Positions 51,801 through 62,887 are shown, numbered from the stretch's first letter. The stretch: 64,000 bases of DNA from Lyophyllum atratum (GCA_014905825.1 JACGCN010000002.1:62001-126000); one strand, 5' to 3'. Made by a program: numbers and translations. The notes: generated from the letters alone by a model not told the origin.

Positions 51801-54167
51801 AAAATTGTGTAATTAGTGACCATGATCAAACTATCCAGAAATGAAAGCACACACTCAGATTAGCAGTATACTGGCGTTCATAATATTCTGCAAACATCCA
51901 TAGTGAATTCAGGCCTTCCAGAGGGGCGTGATCTCGTCCACAAGCGCTATAGAGCTTCCAGTGCATGGCCTCTTCCGCATTTGTTGTGGCAGGAATAGAT
52001 TCCCAGATTTCGACGTCCATGGTCCTTTCGGAACTGAATAACATAGATGCGTGTGCGGGGCGAATCCACCACTCTACCCAGTCATTGAGCTTTGGAAAAT
52101 CGCGTGCCAGAAGAGCAGCTTCATCACGGAAGGCGGCTGGGCTAGGCAGGTTGAGAAGTCCAACAGCGCGTGCAACAAAATCGTCTGTCATGTTGGGTGG
52201 GATGACACCGTTAATGCGACTGACACGGGTCACGCCAGCACGGAAGTGTTCCTGACATCCACGCAAAAGTCCTTCGGCTTTCTTCCGCAACTCGTCTGGG
52301 GTCCTACGGTCATCATGGCGTGTTGACCAAAACTCAACAAATCCTCTAATGAAGCCCAAACGTTCAGCCTCACTGAAATCCATGACCTGAGTATTGGAAT
52401 ATTAGCTGGGTAATATTTTGGAGAAACAAACTAGACATACCCCAGCAAAGAACTCATCAGTCACGTCTACATGCCGTGCTGCAGCCTCCTCTGCAATACT
52501 CCGGAAGACAGCCAGAAAATGGTACTTGAAATGGTCGGCGCTCGCTCCATTGGTGAATGAGAGAAGTCCAGGAACCCAGCAGTGAAGAACAGGACAGTAG
52601 ATGGAAGAGACCATGAGGAGGTAATTCCGCTCTCGCCACCATCCGTGGGCTGCATCATTTACAATGCCATTGATGGGACCATCCAGCAGTTCGTCCTTCA
52701 AGAGTTGGGAGCGCATGAACCTTGATTGGAGAGATATGACAGTCACTTTGCCTATCGTGGCAAGAATAACAAAGCCCGGATGCGCTTCATCAAATCCAGC
52801 AAAAGCACGAAAGAAGTCATCACCATCCCTATCGGGTCCCCTCTTGAGTTTCTGGCGTTCCTTCGCAACTCGGTCCGCGTTCATGTAAACATCGGATATG
52901 TCGGCCACTGATTCCCCAGGGCCATGGATACCTGGAACACCGACTATCAGCCCTAGTGGACCAACACGCGGATGTTTCTGAACAATCTCTTCAAAGCGAT
53001 GCCGCTCTTTGGACAGGAGGTGTAGGATATGGGCCGGTCTACGGTGATCATGGAAGCCTTTGTTTTCGTAATGGACCCCATCTTCCCACTTCCACAAAAC
53101 AGCCTTTACGTCACATTTTCGATAAACCAGCATTGCGCCACATTTGCACGCTTTTTGAAGCTGTTTGTCACGCTGGTCAGGCTTCGTATGCGGCCGGATG
53201 GACATTCCACATCCCTGATTGTCACATTCAATAAGCCCAAGGCACATTCTCGTGGATTTCTTGCCATTCTCCCATTCGGATGCATTCTCGTCTCCTTTGC
53301 GATCTCCTCCACCAACTCGGTGAGCCCAGTGCCACATTAGCTCATCTGACAAGTCCCATTGGGCCCACGAAACATCCAGGATGAAGTTTCCATCAGGAAA
53401 TCCATCCCACTTGATATCATTACCCGTTTTGTTGAGCTCATCAAAGTGTTCCTTCACTGGACGCTCATTGGGAGCAGGAACGAACCGACCATCTGACAAC
53501 TGTGTGTATAATACTGGACGGGCAGATTCTACAGATGTGCTAACAGCAGGAGCAATCGTGCGAGTGACCTGACTGGTTCCATCTAGGATAACAGAGATAT
53601 TCAATAAAAATTCATCTCAGACAATAACAGCCGACTTACCCGTCGAGACATTGGGTGGCATCTTGTTTTGGACAGCCTGCGACGGAACTGATGCTCGACC
53701 ATGGCTTTGGGTCTTATTTCTGATGGTGAGAGGCAGTGGTGGTGGAATAGAAGGTCGGGGAAGTGATGGTGGTGGAGAAAGCGATGGCGGCTGAAGAAGG
53801 GGCGCCGGCGGCGGAAGTGGTGGTGGTGGTGGAAACGAGAGCGGCGGCAGAAGCGACGGGGTCCCTTGGTAAACATAGCTCAAGATACGGCCTGAGGGAA
53901 GTGATATGAGAATGCAAGAGAGCGGAAGTCTGAGTCACTTACCACTATGATCATACACAGGCACCAAGCTCGGGAACGAGATAGCAGTGCCTTGTCCTGC
54001 TCCGTGCTGACCATCGAGCTGAGGCGCTAGACGGGGTTCTGAATCATTTCCTGGTGGCTGATTTGCCCGACGTGGCACAAAGTAACGATAGACATGCTTG
54101 AAAAATCCCTGTTCTCAATTCAGTACGATGCAATAATGATTATATTACAGTAACTCACCAAAGCCAT
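48825..54167 (-). CDS. Composite transposase: GCM zinc cluster, DDE core, USP-like, PHD
   Basis: A long spliced gene (about 1,500 residues) starting at the ATG at 54167 (MAL, then an intron) and ending at 48825. Order seen: a Pro-rich N-terminus (about 53640-53880); a Cys/His cluster of WRKY-GCM1 type (IECDNQGCG, KACKCG, RKCD, FHDHRRPAH); a transposase core with GIVNDAAHGWWRERNYLLMV and LLSFTNGASADHFKYHFLAV; a ubiquitin-specific-protease-like Cys box (SNSCWLDTSLQLLY) and His box (HTGGHFIAQYV); a PHD finger (CRCGLVGDG, VQCADCQDWSHMAC, FRCDLC); a short Tudor/PWWP-like piece (GALARHGDYWYPVRLIQLEK); and a C-terminal helical region. Main open blocks are 53604-52402, 52383-51826, 51756-51196, 51215-49914, 49793-49524 and 49421-48825, joined by short introns. 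No inactivating change was noticed, so the element may be active. Confidence 0.75.
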
Positions 54168-54309
54168 GACTTTGATGTCCTATGTATCGATTTCAGAGGC
54201 AGTGATGAAGTGGTTGGAGAGAGAGCGAGGGAGAGAGAAAAATTTGTAAGCCCAGGTGTCGGTCGATCACTGTGGCGATCGCAGAGCCAAAACTGGCAAA
54301 AATCAAATT

Positions 54310-54530
54310 GTATGTCAGTGCGTGGTAGGTGCGTGCCAGTGCGTGGTAGGTACATACCTGTGCATACCGGTGCGTGTCGGTGCGTGCCCATCCATAACAT
54401 GGTGCGTGCATGTGCATGTCGGTGCGTGTCGGTGCGTGTCAGTGCGCGACATGGTGCGTGCAGGTACGTGCAGGTGCGTGACATGGTGCGTGCCGGTGCG
54501 TGACACGGTGCGTGTGGGTGGGTGAGAGGT
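54310..54530. repeat. Right subterminal gtgcgtg array upstream of transposase
   Basis: About 20 imperfect copies of a ggtgcgtg(c/t)-type motif, in one orientation. It lies 140-360 bp upstream of the transposase ATG; a shorter set continues at 55125-55225 up to the right end. It may serve both as terminal binding array and promoter region. Confidence 0.65.
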
Positions 54531-57500
54531 GGGGGTGCTATTGGACGAGCTATCAATATATCAAACGGCTAGCCTCGGTGAACGGACTCACTGGTCTGTC
54601 TCTGCATGTACTCAATGAACTTCTATTCTGTTTGAAAGGTCTATCACTGTCCAAAGGATCATAAGTAATAACACTTTTCCTAAGTGAATTGATAACATAC
54701 CTTCATGGATGAAACATTACCGACGTGCTTGCAGAGCAGAGCGGCTCAAGTGAACAGTAATAAAAGAAAAAGAAAATCTCTCTACACTGCATTTGGGATG
54801 GCATACGTGCATCATTGGGAAGTAACCGCAACTTATACGGATACCGCTATGCCTTGGTGCCATCCCGCAGTGACACGTCTCGAAGGTGCTCAAAGACGAT
54901 GAAGTTCGGTCAGAACGCGTGTAAACAAAGGCATGACCTGGCTTGTTTGGCTCTCTTTACCATTGGTTGATGACCGGCACGGAACACCGAAAAACAATTG
55001 TCCATTACGAGTCCGCCGCTACGATACAGTATCCGAAGACATAAGGTAGACGACATCCGACGTCCCTAACCCAGCCCGCTCCTCTCACCGCGCCAACATT
55101 CCCAGAAAAGGGCATGGTACTTATCTGTGTGCGTGGAAAAATGGCACGTGTGCGTGACAAGTCGAGGAAGGTGCGTGGCACGCATGCACGCGCCAGCACG
55201 CACTGCACGTCCGTGCCACGGTAAAAAACTAGTGCCCGCTCGTGTAGCTGCGACCTGCAAGCACTTTGCTGCGTTCGGCAGCCCTCAAGGCGGACTGTGA
55301 GTGTTTATGTCCAACATCGCGACGTTTTATTGACGAGAGGTTTCATGTAGGAACTTGGCCCAGGTTTCTGGAGGGGAGCGAGAGCTGCGGACAAACTACT
55401 TGAAACCGTTCAATAGGGCTTGTTTGGACAGTCTCTCGATCATGACTGCGTACTCGAGTTACGATGGTATCCCAGCTATAGCGAACACCCGTAAGTCTAA
55501 TATTTCTAAGAACCAGTACGATCTCGGCTTACGTTTATCGTGTTAGATTTGCTGACCGACATTGTACGCATTTCTCCCTACTGGACGTTCATTGTGGTAT
55601 TCACTTTCAGACGATTCCTTATTTAGCTTAGAAATGAGTGGGGCTACAAGTACTGGGTCACCACAGATGCTGGCTCCGTTGATCTTCTGATCTCATTACA
55701 CGGTACCTGTGACACTAGGGAATGCGCGGCGAAGATAGCAGTGGATAACTTCAGCGGAGAAATGGGCGGCGGTACGTATTTGATCTAGGCTTCGCTTCAC
55801 AAGTGCTTGAGCTTTCTTTACCCATCCATAGGAAGTTACACTTTCCTCACGTTGCCAGGTACGCCTCTGTACGTAAGGCAAGGTACTCTTACTGATATAT
55901 CGCGGCAGCCCAAGTCAAAGCTGGAACCGTTAGCATGAATTCCATCGACGGTGCCGTCAAAGGACTACTAAGAACCAAATTCGCCCTCGGACTTTTCGAA
56001 AGTAAGCGGCACATGGAACAAAGCCTGGGCGTGTATTTTAGCTGATCATGCCCTCCAGATCCGTACCCGTATACCGACTATCTTTCAATGATCCGTACTC
56101 CAACATCGCGGGACATCCTCCACTCCATCGACTCAGAAAGCATTGTTCTCCTCGAAAATAGGCATAACACCCTTCCTCTGTCTAAAAGCATTGGTTCGGT
56201 CGCGCTGCTGGGGCCGCAGGCGAACCGCGTAGCTGTACGTGACTTGTCCTCTAGGTCTCCGGCGATCCTTCCATTATGACAACATATCCCCATAGTTCGG
56301 AGACTACGTCTTCTTCAACGCAACAAAGAATGCCCTTTCGCCAATGGACGGATTTAAACAGTACCTTGCAAGCATCTCCAGCTCCACCAAGATCAATTTT
56401 GCTGAAGGCTCGAAATTATGGTCCAACGACGAGTCAGAGATTGCAGCGGCAGTCACCGCAGCCCGCAACTCCGACGTCGCGATCGTCCTTGTAAGATCCA
56501 TTTCACTCCTGTAGTCCCGAACCTTTCTGATATCTATCGCCCGTCCAGGTCGGGACTTGGTCTCTGGATCAAACCCTTCTGTGGACCCCAGGAACCAACG
56601 CAACCACTGGAGAACATGTCGATCTTTCCGACCTTGGTCTGGTTGGAGCGCAGCTAGCATTGGTGAAGGCGGTCAAGGCAGTTGGAAAGCCCACTGTTGT
56701 TGTATTTGTGAGCGGGAAGCCAGTCGCTGAACCGTGGATCCAAGCCAGTAAGTATTGGCCAACAACCTGAAAGCTTCACGTGATGCTCATGAATTACCCA
56801 AAGATGCGGACGCGGTTATCCAGCAGTTTTATTCCGGCGAACTGGGAGGTAGGAAAACCGTTTCCTGGCAACTTATAAAGTATACTTATCCTTCTTTCTC
56901 AAGGACTCGCTCTCGCCGAGGTCATCTTCGGTGCTGTAAACCCGTCCGGTACGCCTGAAGCTTGATGAAATCGCGAGCAACTCTCTTAATCTACTCGTGC
57001 AGGAAAACTTCCTGTGTCGTTCCCACGAAGCGTCGGGACCACGCCCGTCTTTTACAACTACCTAAAAGGTAGTCGTCCTCTCGACCCTGGTCGCGTCCTC
57101 GACGACGGCACGCTGCAATTTGGACACCAGGTAAGTCTTCTCTTGAGAAGTTCAGTACATCCCTTGATATCGTGTGCATGTGTAGTACGTCCTTGATAGC
57201 CCCGTCCCTCTTTGGAGCTTTGGCCATGGTCTCAGTTATACCACATTTAACTAGTGCGTACACCTTTACAGCTCGGAGTCCGGATCGTGGCTGACTGTGA
57301 TGTGTACGAGTAGTACGAACCTGAAACTCTCGTCGACGAGCATCGGTAGGACTCAGGACTTCAGCGTGTCGGTGACTGTCAGTAACACGGGGTCCGTCGC
57401 AGGAAAGGAGGTCGTCCAGGTCAGTCTCCGTTTCTCATGCCATATTTTCTCACCCGCATCTGACGATCACCGACAGGTATACATCACGGACGTCATGAGT

Positions 57501-57782
57501 TCCGTTGTGACCGCGAACCAACAGCTCGTCGGCTTCAAGAAAGTGTCCATCCCGTATGTGTCCTGTTAACCCCATGCCCGCCTTGATTCTAGTGTTCACT
57601 CTAACCTATGTTTCTTCTTCTGTAGTGCTGGTGGATCGACCACCGTCACCATCCCAGTACTATCATCGCAGCTTGCGGTGTGGTCCATCCAGAACAAATG
57701 GGTTGTCGAGCCCGGAAAGTTTACGATCAAAGTTGGCACCAGCGACCAGGCGTTTGCACAGACCACACTGACAGTGACATAG

Positions 57783-58292
57783 GCTGTCAGCCGTGGTAGA
57801 CGTCGAAAGTGTGCCAAGACATTATTTATGATGTATTGTGACCAAGAATTTGCGAATACTACGGCTTTCCGTGCTGAAAAAAGGGTGACTTGTAACATAT
57901 CGAAGAGGACGTACCGTGAATATATGTAGGCTAATCCAGCTTCGGAGGACTGACTTGTGGCGACTGCTGTTCTATTGATTACTTTTCACCGGGCGGATTC
58001 AGTGCACCAGCCCATCCAAACCGTTCGAAATGGCTCATCTCCTCACGAAATTTTTGGAGGGCCTCCCCCGTAGGTTCTGAATCGTGACAGAATTCATGCT
58101 GCAGACCATTATATATATTGACAAGATAGAGCGGTGAGGAAGGAGACGCGAAGTTTCCTCTTGGATATTCCGCACTTCCGTCAGGGTCAAGCCTCATCCT
58201 ATAATCTAAAACGTGTCAGCGCAGCAGAAGTCCCGGAAAGGCCGGCCAATATTCGTGTATCTCACTTTCTCTCCATTGGCAGACACTTGCGC
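57783..58292. other. Intergenic stretch with a 72-codon open frame
   Basis: A minus-strand frame at 57979-58197 (MRLDPDGSAEYPRGNFASPS...) starts with an ATG just after an AG acceptor-like site. It could be the end of an unrecognised gene, but no upstream exon was found because copy C of the cystine-knot family lies there. Confidence 0.3.
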
Positions 58293-58577
58293 CTACAACA
58301 GAGGTGGGTCTTCAACGGGAATTTCAACGCAGTACTAAGACGCAATGAGAGAAGATAGGACTTCTTTAGGTGGGGTTTGGGACGCGAGGAGGAGTAAGCG
58401 TACATTTCTGGGTGGCAACCCGAGAGGCTGACAACTATCGGAGCAGCAGGCGGACGAGAATAAGCACGGATCACCATCCCTAATACAGGAAATGGCGACC
58501 ACGTCAGGTAAAGAAACGGCGCTGGCGCTGAAAACGAGGACAAGCAAAACGAAAATGGTCAAGGTGAGTTTGCACAT
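58293..58577 (-). CDS. Small secreted cystine-knot-like protein (copy C)
   Basis: Exons 58577-58404 and 58334-58293 encode 71 residues. The signal peptide is MCKLTLTIFVLLVLVFSASA. The mature part has C-x6-C-x5-CC-x3-C-x10-C, the most canonical knot spacing of the five copies. The 13-codon last exon begins YCVE and supplies the sixth cysteine; its tail is longer than in the other copies. A TATA box (tatata, 58641-58646) lies 64-69 bp upstream of the ATG. It is the first of three copies clustered within 3.6 kb (58.3, 59.7, 61.6 kb), all on the minus strand. Confidence 0.77.
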
Positions 58578-58640
58578 TCTTTATGACGGGCGGGTGAGTA
58601 TCCGGGTTTGCTTCAGAAGGCACCCCCGTTCTGCACATCT

Positions 58641-58646
58641 TATATA
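58641..58646 (-). promoter_or_regulatory. TATA box of cystine-knot copy C
   Basis: The sequence gggtatataagatg on the minus strand, 64-69 bp upstream of the start codon. Confidence 0.55.
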
Positions 58647-58719
58647 CCCTCGTGATGGAATGGCTGTAATGAGGCTTTATGCCGCGATGTGCATCGAGAC
58701 GTGACGGCTGATATCGCCA

Positions 58720-59680
58720 TTGAATTGAAGTGTCGCCGTGACTCGTGGGCCGAACGTCCGATCGGTCGACTTCCCTAGATAAACGCGCAGACTGATAATC
58801 GGAAGCTGGGGGAGGAGACGTAAAGTCGACGAACAGAGTTAGGACTTACCCCTTGGCAGTGGGTCAAGGCATTTATTGTAGATGTGATAGATCGAAGGCT
58901 CAGGAGGTCAACGAGATGATTAGGAGTCCAATGATGAGCCTAGATCTTCCTCCGACCAAGCCAATACCAATGATACCCCGCGGCCAGGTATAATAACCGA
59001 CAATTCGGCGTCTTCTTCGACGTTTTACGGATATTCAGGGAGTCAGACCATGGAGGCGGCAATCAGTGAAGATTTCAACTTTGTAATCCTAGAGCGAAGG
59101 TGGCAGGCAGAAAATGAATCGGGAAAAAAGTTGCCTTCCGACAACAAACGCTATCAGCATCCATGCCAAATGCCCGGGTCGAACGGGAGCCTCAAGGCCG
59201 GAATGGGCCTTCGGTGGGTCCCCTCACTACTGTTCCACTGGGATATCACCTGGTGGGTGTAGTACGACTCTAGATCGTTGACCTTACCATGACTGGCACG
59301 GGTTTCCTATGCGCTAGAGTCAATGGATAGTAAAGGTCAGGTGGATCCTCTCACCAACCTCACAGTTTCTCGATAGTGTGAATTCTGAAGTGTGGAAGAT
59401 AAGCGAGTTGGTCACTTCAAAGACTCTTCAGCATGAGATCTATCCGCATCTGATTCCATGTCGAAGACAGACGATCGGATGAAGGTTGGTTCTGCGTGTC
59501 AGCGTGTGGAGTTCTTGGCTTGAGTGACCGTGGGAACGCAACATCCTTACAAGTTACACTTGATGCAAATGTCAATCTTCTTGGACAAAGAATTCGAGGA
59601 TTATTGAAACCACAAGAACCAATCCTTATCAGACTTCAAACCCATCCACCGCCCCAATATCCCACCAGACGGCCAATATA
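58720..59680. other. Unassigned intergenic stretch
   Basis: Between copies C and D of the cystine-knot family. Short frames only; nothing recognised. Confidence 0.35.
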
Positions 59681-59940
59681 TCAAGTACACTCCTGTCATA
59701 AATTTGTGAGCATTCACCGTCCCAGCTTCCCGAAGCAAACCGCGCTTCATCACTCACTTCACGGTCAGGACTAACGCGACGGCACACGGAACCCTTGCAG
59801 CAATTAGCGTCTCCCGTGCATTTCCTCCCGAAGCAGGGCGTCCTCAAGCTACTAAAGTTGTCGTCGGTCAAGGCGGCGGCGGCGGCGCAGGTTCCCAGGA
59901 TCAGGGTGAGTAGGCAGAGCGTGCTGAAGATGACGCGCAT
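59681..59940 (-). CDS. Small secreted cystine-knot-like protein (copy D)
   Basis: Exons 59940-59758 and 59692-59681 encode 64 residues. The signal peptide is MRVIFSTLCLLTLILGTCAA. The mature part has C-x4-C-x5-CC-x4-C-x9-C. The last exon has three sense codons (ECT) and provides the sixth cysteine. Retaining the intron would keep the frame open and give a 103-residue product with a different tail, so prediction programs may miss the splice. A TATA box (tatata, 60013-60018) lies 73-78 bp upstream. Confidence 0.77.
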
Positions 59941-60012
59941 GGTGCAGAATAGACGACTGGTATGTGGGGTTGGAGTGGATCCTGGGGAAGATAGAGCGCA
60001 TATCGCACGTCT

Positions 60013-60018
60013 TATATA
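60013..60018 (-). promoter_or_regulatory. TATA box of cystine-knot copy D
   Basis: The sequence gagtatataagacg on the minus strand, 73-78 bp upstream of the ATG at 59940. Confidence 0.55.
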
Positions 60019-60133
60019 CTCGTTTGCTGATATATCGATACAGGGGAAGAAGTCCTATGCTCGTCATGAGGATCAAAGTCGTGTCAAGCACTGTTGGAAG
60101 TCTGCTGCGTATGCGTAAGAGAACAGTATTCAC

Positions 60134-61606
60134 GATGTGATGGCAGAGCCCCGTGGTCTAAGATCTGGGGGTAAGCGAGGTTAATGGGGCTCAGACCGGT
60201 CAACGCTGGTTAGATATGAGTAATTGCGAGACCATATCCAAGTAAACTCGCGGTCGTCACAAATGGCAGTTGGACCCTCAAGTCAGGCGAACAAGGCTCA
60301 GCATCACCAAATCATGAAAGAACTCGTATAGGCTCGGACTTCTCACGCTGCGTTTCTTGCGATCACAACTTGATACGAGGCCATCCACGAGATTTTGTTA
60401 CCTCACAAACGTCATAAAAGATTTTTTCTGCTGCACAATCTCCATACAAGGTTTTTTTGACATTGTAGTCTACATACAACATTGTCTATGAGGTTCTGAC
60501 TCCCCACAAACCTCATGAAATCTTTTCCTCGCTGCACAACTGCCACACGAGGTTTTCTTTGTCATGCAGTCTAGATACAACCTTTTTTATTCCTAGCGAG
60601 ATTGTATGTCCCCGTTGGATGTATCTGCATTGACTATGGTTTTATGAGCCTCTAAGGATCCTTGTTGGAGATATTATTCCCTATGATAGTTTAGAGCCTT
60701 CCCAGGAGCACTTACGAGGACAAGCGGGAATGCATTGATGAGTGGGACAACCAGCACACATACCGCTAGCGAGGAGGTAATATCAACCTCACTACAGTCC
60801 AGAGGTGTGTGATGGCCTTACCTGCCGTGTGCTATGAAAAAAATTGAGGTTTCTCTTAGTGTGATTTAGTTGAACGGAAATAGTGCTTTTAAGTTTTGTC
60901 TGAGTAACTTTAAGGCCAATCGCAAGCTGAGATCCTGCGTTCGATTCCCCAAGATAGTTAGATGGGCCGCCCTCGATTCCTAAGCCTAAGTTTGAGTTGT
61001 CCCATGCGTTCCAAGTTCCTGGCTGTCTATTATTCGATATCGAACAATCAAATGCGAGAGAAAGAGTTGAGTGAAACTAACATATAATTGAAACCATACC
61101 TTGAAGCTTACTGCGCAATAATTCTTTTGCAGCGTCGCAGTTTTACAAGCTCGCGAGCTGCTCGTGAGACGATGACATTCAGTGCAATTTGTACATTCAT
61201 CACAATATGATACAAGGTTTTGTTAAAAGTGTGAGGGATTGCGGAATTGAGGCGGCCTCGTGAACGATCGTATAGCAGTGTCCCGTGATCACAATCTTTG
61301 GCAGAATTGCGCTGCTCGCAATTGGAGTGTACCGCGTTGTACAAAGTGTACCGGCTCACGAGAATCCACCAAATTTGGTGATGGCCATTTCCATGCTCCA
61401 GACAACTTAAATTGACACAGCAAGAATTGCTTCCAAATTCGTTACACCCGCATTCCCCTCAGCCCTCTCGCCCCTCCGACTGAACCTAGCGCTATTCCAG
61501 AGATAAGCGTCGGTATAATATATTCCAAAGCATGGGAATCGAAAGGAACCCTCTCTCGCTTACCGAAGCTACACTCTCAAGAACGCCTTGAAGACATTGG
61601 TACTCC
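60134..61606. other. Gene-poor, A/T-richer stretch between copies D and E
   Basis: No gene recognised. It contains the tandem repeat at 60404-60605 and a T-arm-like sequence at about 60930-60955 without a full tRNA. Confidence 0.4.
60404..60605. repeat. Two tandem copies of a 101-bp unit
   Basis: The first unit starts cacaaacgtcataaaagatt and the second, at 60505, cacaaacctcatgaaatctt. Both then run through ctgcacaa, acaaggttt/acgaggttt, and agtctacatacaac/agtctagatacaac. Identity is about 75-80% by eye. Confidence 0.65.
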
Positions 61607-61895
61607 TCACATTGGGGCTGATTTAACACAAATCTATAACAAGAAGGAAAAGGCCCCTCAGTTTCGATACCTTACCAACCCCGAAACGTAATGAGAAGCT
61701 TACTGGTGTATCGACGGTTCCTTTGGGTCTGCAGACAAGCCCTTCGCAGCATACTACGAGCCCCACTGTATATCCACTACAAGGCAAGCCCGCCGTTAAG
61801 CAAATCGGGCCCGAAGCCACTTCGGGAAAGGCGACGGCGGCGTTGGCGCCTACGATGAGCGCGAGAAGAGTTAGGGTGCTGAAGACGGAGCGCAT
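61607..61895 (-). CDS. Small secreted cystine-knot-like protein (copy E)
   Basis: Exons 61895-61704 and 61633-61607 encode 72 residues. The signal peptide is MRSVFSTLTLLALIVGANAA. The mature part has C-x6-C-x9-CC-x4-C-x10-C, with the sixth cysteine in the eight-codon last exon (ICVKSAPM). Start (MRxxxSTL), intron position and phase agree with copies B and D, showing recent common descent. A TATA box (tttata on plus, 61977-61982) lies 82-87 bp upstream. The unspliced frame also stays open past the intron to 61623. Confidence 0.77.
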
Positions 61896-61976
61896 TGTGT
61901 ATTGTATCTGCTGACAGTTGGTGGTTGGTTGGTGCGGTGCGAAAGGATCCTAGTGATAACGTCTTACACCAGGTCT

Positions 61977-61982
61977 TTTATA
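61977..61982 (-). promoter_or_regulatory. TATA box of cystine-knot copy E
   Basis: The sequence aggtataaaagacc on the minus strand, 82-87 bp upstream of the ATG at 61895. Confidence 0.55.
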
Positions 61983-62887
61983 CCTGCTCCTCTCAGATAT
62001 CCAGGTGTTTGATGCATGGGACAAAGGTGGGATACGACTGGTTCGGGGGACCCGGTGGCAGGCAAACGTAAAGGAAAAAAAGGAGACCTGAAGTCAAATG
62101 TCCACCGCTGAGCGTGTCACCGAGGTATTTGGAAGTGGCGGTTGAAACGTGAGCCTATCCTCGCGCATGGCGAGTGCACGCGGACTGGTATCAGGGGTAC
62201 ACTTATACAGCGAAACGGTAAGTCGCGCACGGGAGTAGAGTGTGGCGGCGGATATCAGAGGCAGACCCGTAATATCGCCGCCTGGCGACTTAGAGACCCA
62301 AGGGCGAAAGCGCACGAGAAGCAGCGAAAGGAGATGCTTTGGCTCCCGAATCACCTTCATCGAGCGTGCGTCGTATCTCCCAGTCACGACGCAACGATAT
62401 CCATCGGGCCTGATGGGAAATCAATGAGCCATGGTTCGTGGAAAGGGAGGTTACAAAAGACAGACATAGTTTTTGGCCTGAGCATGGTATTTACTCGAGT
62501 ACTATTGAGGAGCCTCATCCAAGGGTCGCATCGATGATGCATTGGCCCTTGTACCCGGTCAAATGAGGGACGGGATGCCAGTGTGTCATAGAGATGGTTC
62601 GTGGAATGTGGTCAAGGACTAAACTCCTTACCATCCGTTCACCACATCATCGCCTCGCCTTACCTACATACATGCGCGTGTGAGCACCAACCTCCATTAC
62701 CACCCACGAAAAAAATACAAATACTTCAAACCAATGCTTATGCTGATAATATACCATGTCCCCCTCCGAGTCCATATATCCATACATCCCTCCCCCTTCC
62801 CCTCCCCCATCCTTCTCTCCCCCCACCCGCACCCGCACCCCTACCCCACCCATCCCCTCTTCACCAACGCCAAAACCAGAATCCTCA
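61983..62887. other. Unassigned intergenic stretch
   Basis: About 900 bp upstream of copy E and downstream of the DnaJ gene. C-rich low-complexity sequence lies near 62760-62880. No gene recognised. Confidence 0.35.

Larger units (their letters stand above)
48316..55237 (-). mobile_element. Autonomous Mutator-like transposon (6.92 kb)
   Basis: The ends are GGGCAACCAGAAAAAG then CCGTGGCAAGG on the left and, in reverse complement, GGGCACTAGTTTTTTA then CCGTGGCACGG on the right, forming imperfect 27-bp inverted repeats. The flanks carry a perfect 9-bp target duplication, gctcgtgta (48307-48315 and 55238-55246), the length typical of Mutator-like elements. Inside is one large minus-strand gene and GTGCGTG-type arrays next to the ends. 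It is inserted in the coding sequence of a GH3 beta-glucosidase. The non-autonomous element at 11937-13994 has the same terminal design. Confidence 0.88.
47387..57782 (+). pseudogene. GH3 beta-glucosidase gene split by a transposon
   Basis: A signal peptide (MAVQKRFVPLLALATAFFLP) starts a GH3 enzyme. The 5' exons (47387-47619, 47678-47756, 47811-47955, 48017-48315) encode RVNDLLPRMTLEEKVSQL, IPALIQSEGLHGFTNNGTIF and FGEDEFLTGEMGHAFVTGMQ. Coding then resumes at 55247 with AATCKHFAAFGSPQGGL and about 15 further exons to the stop at 57782. These include the region where the family's nucleophile Asp lies (WVTTDAGSVDLL), IVLLENRHNTLPL, WSFGHGLSYTTF and a fibronectin-III-like C-terminal domain. The two halves fit exactly in frame once the element at 48316-55237 and one copy of the 9-bp duplication are disregarded. 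No other frameshift or stop was noticed, so the insertion is probably young. As it stands, the gene cannot make a full enzyme unless the element is spliced out or excised. Confidence 0.88.

Noticed and set aside
54155..54556. A 133-codon minus-strand frame with repeated HAPxxT motifs upstream of the transposase
   Set aside because: Again a translation of the tandem gtgcgtg array; the transposase model starts at 54167 and does not need it.
60925..60960. A T-arm-like sequence (gcgttcgattcccc) as a tRNA gene
   Set aside because: No pairing acceptor stem, D-arm or anticodon stem could be assembled around it.
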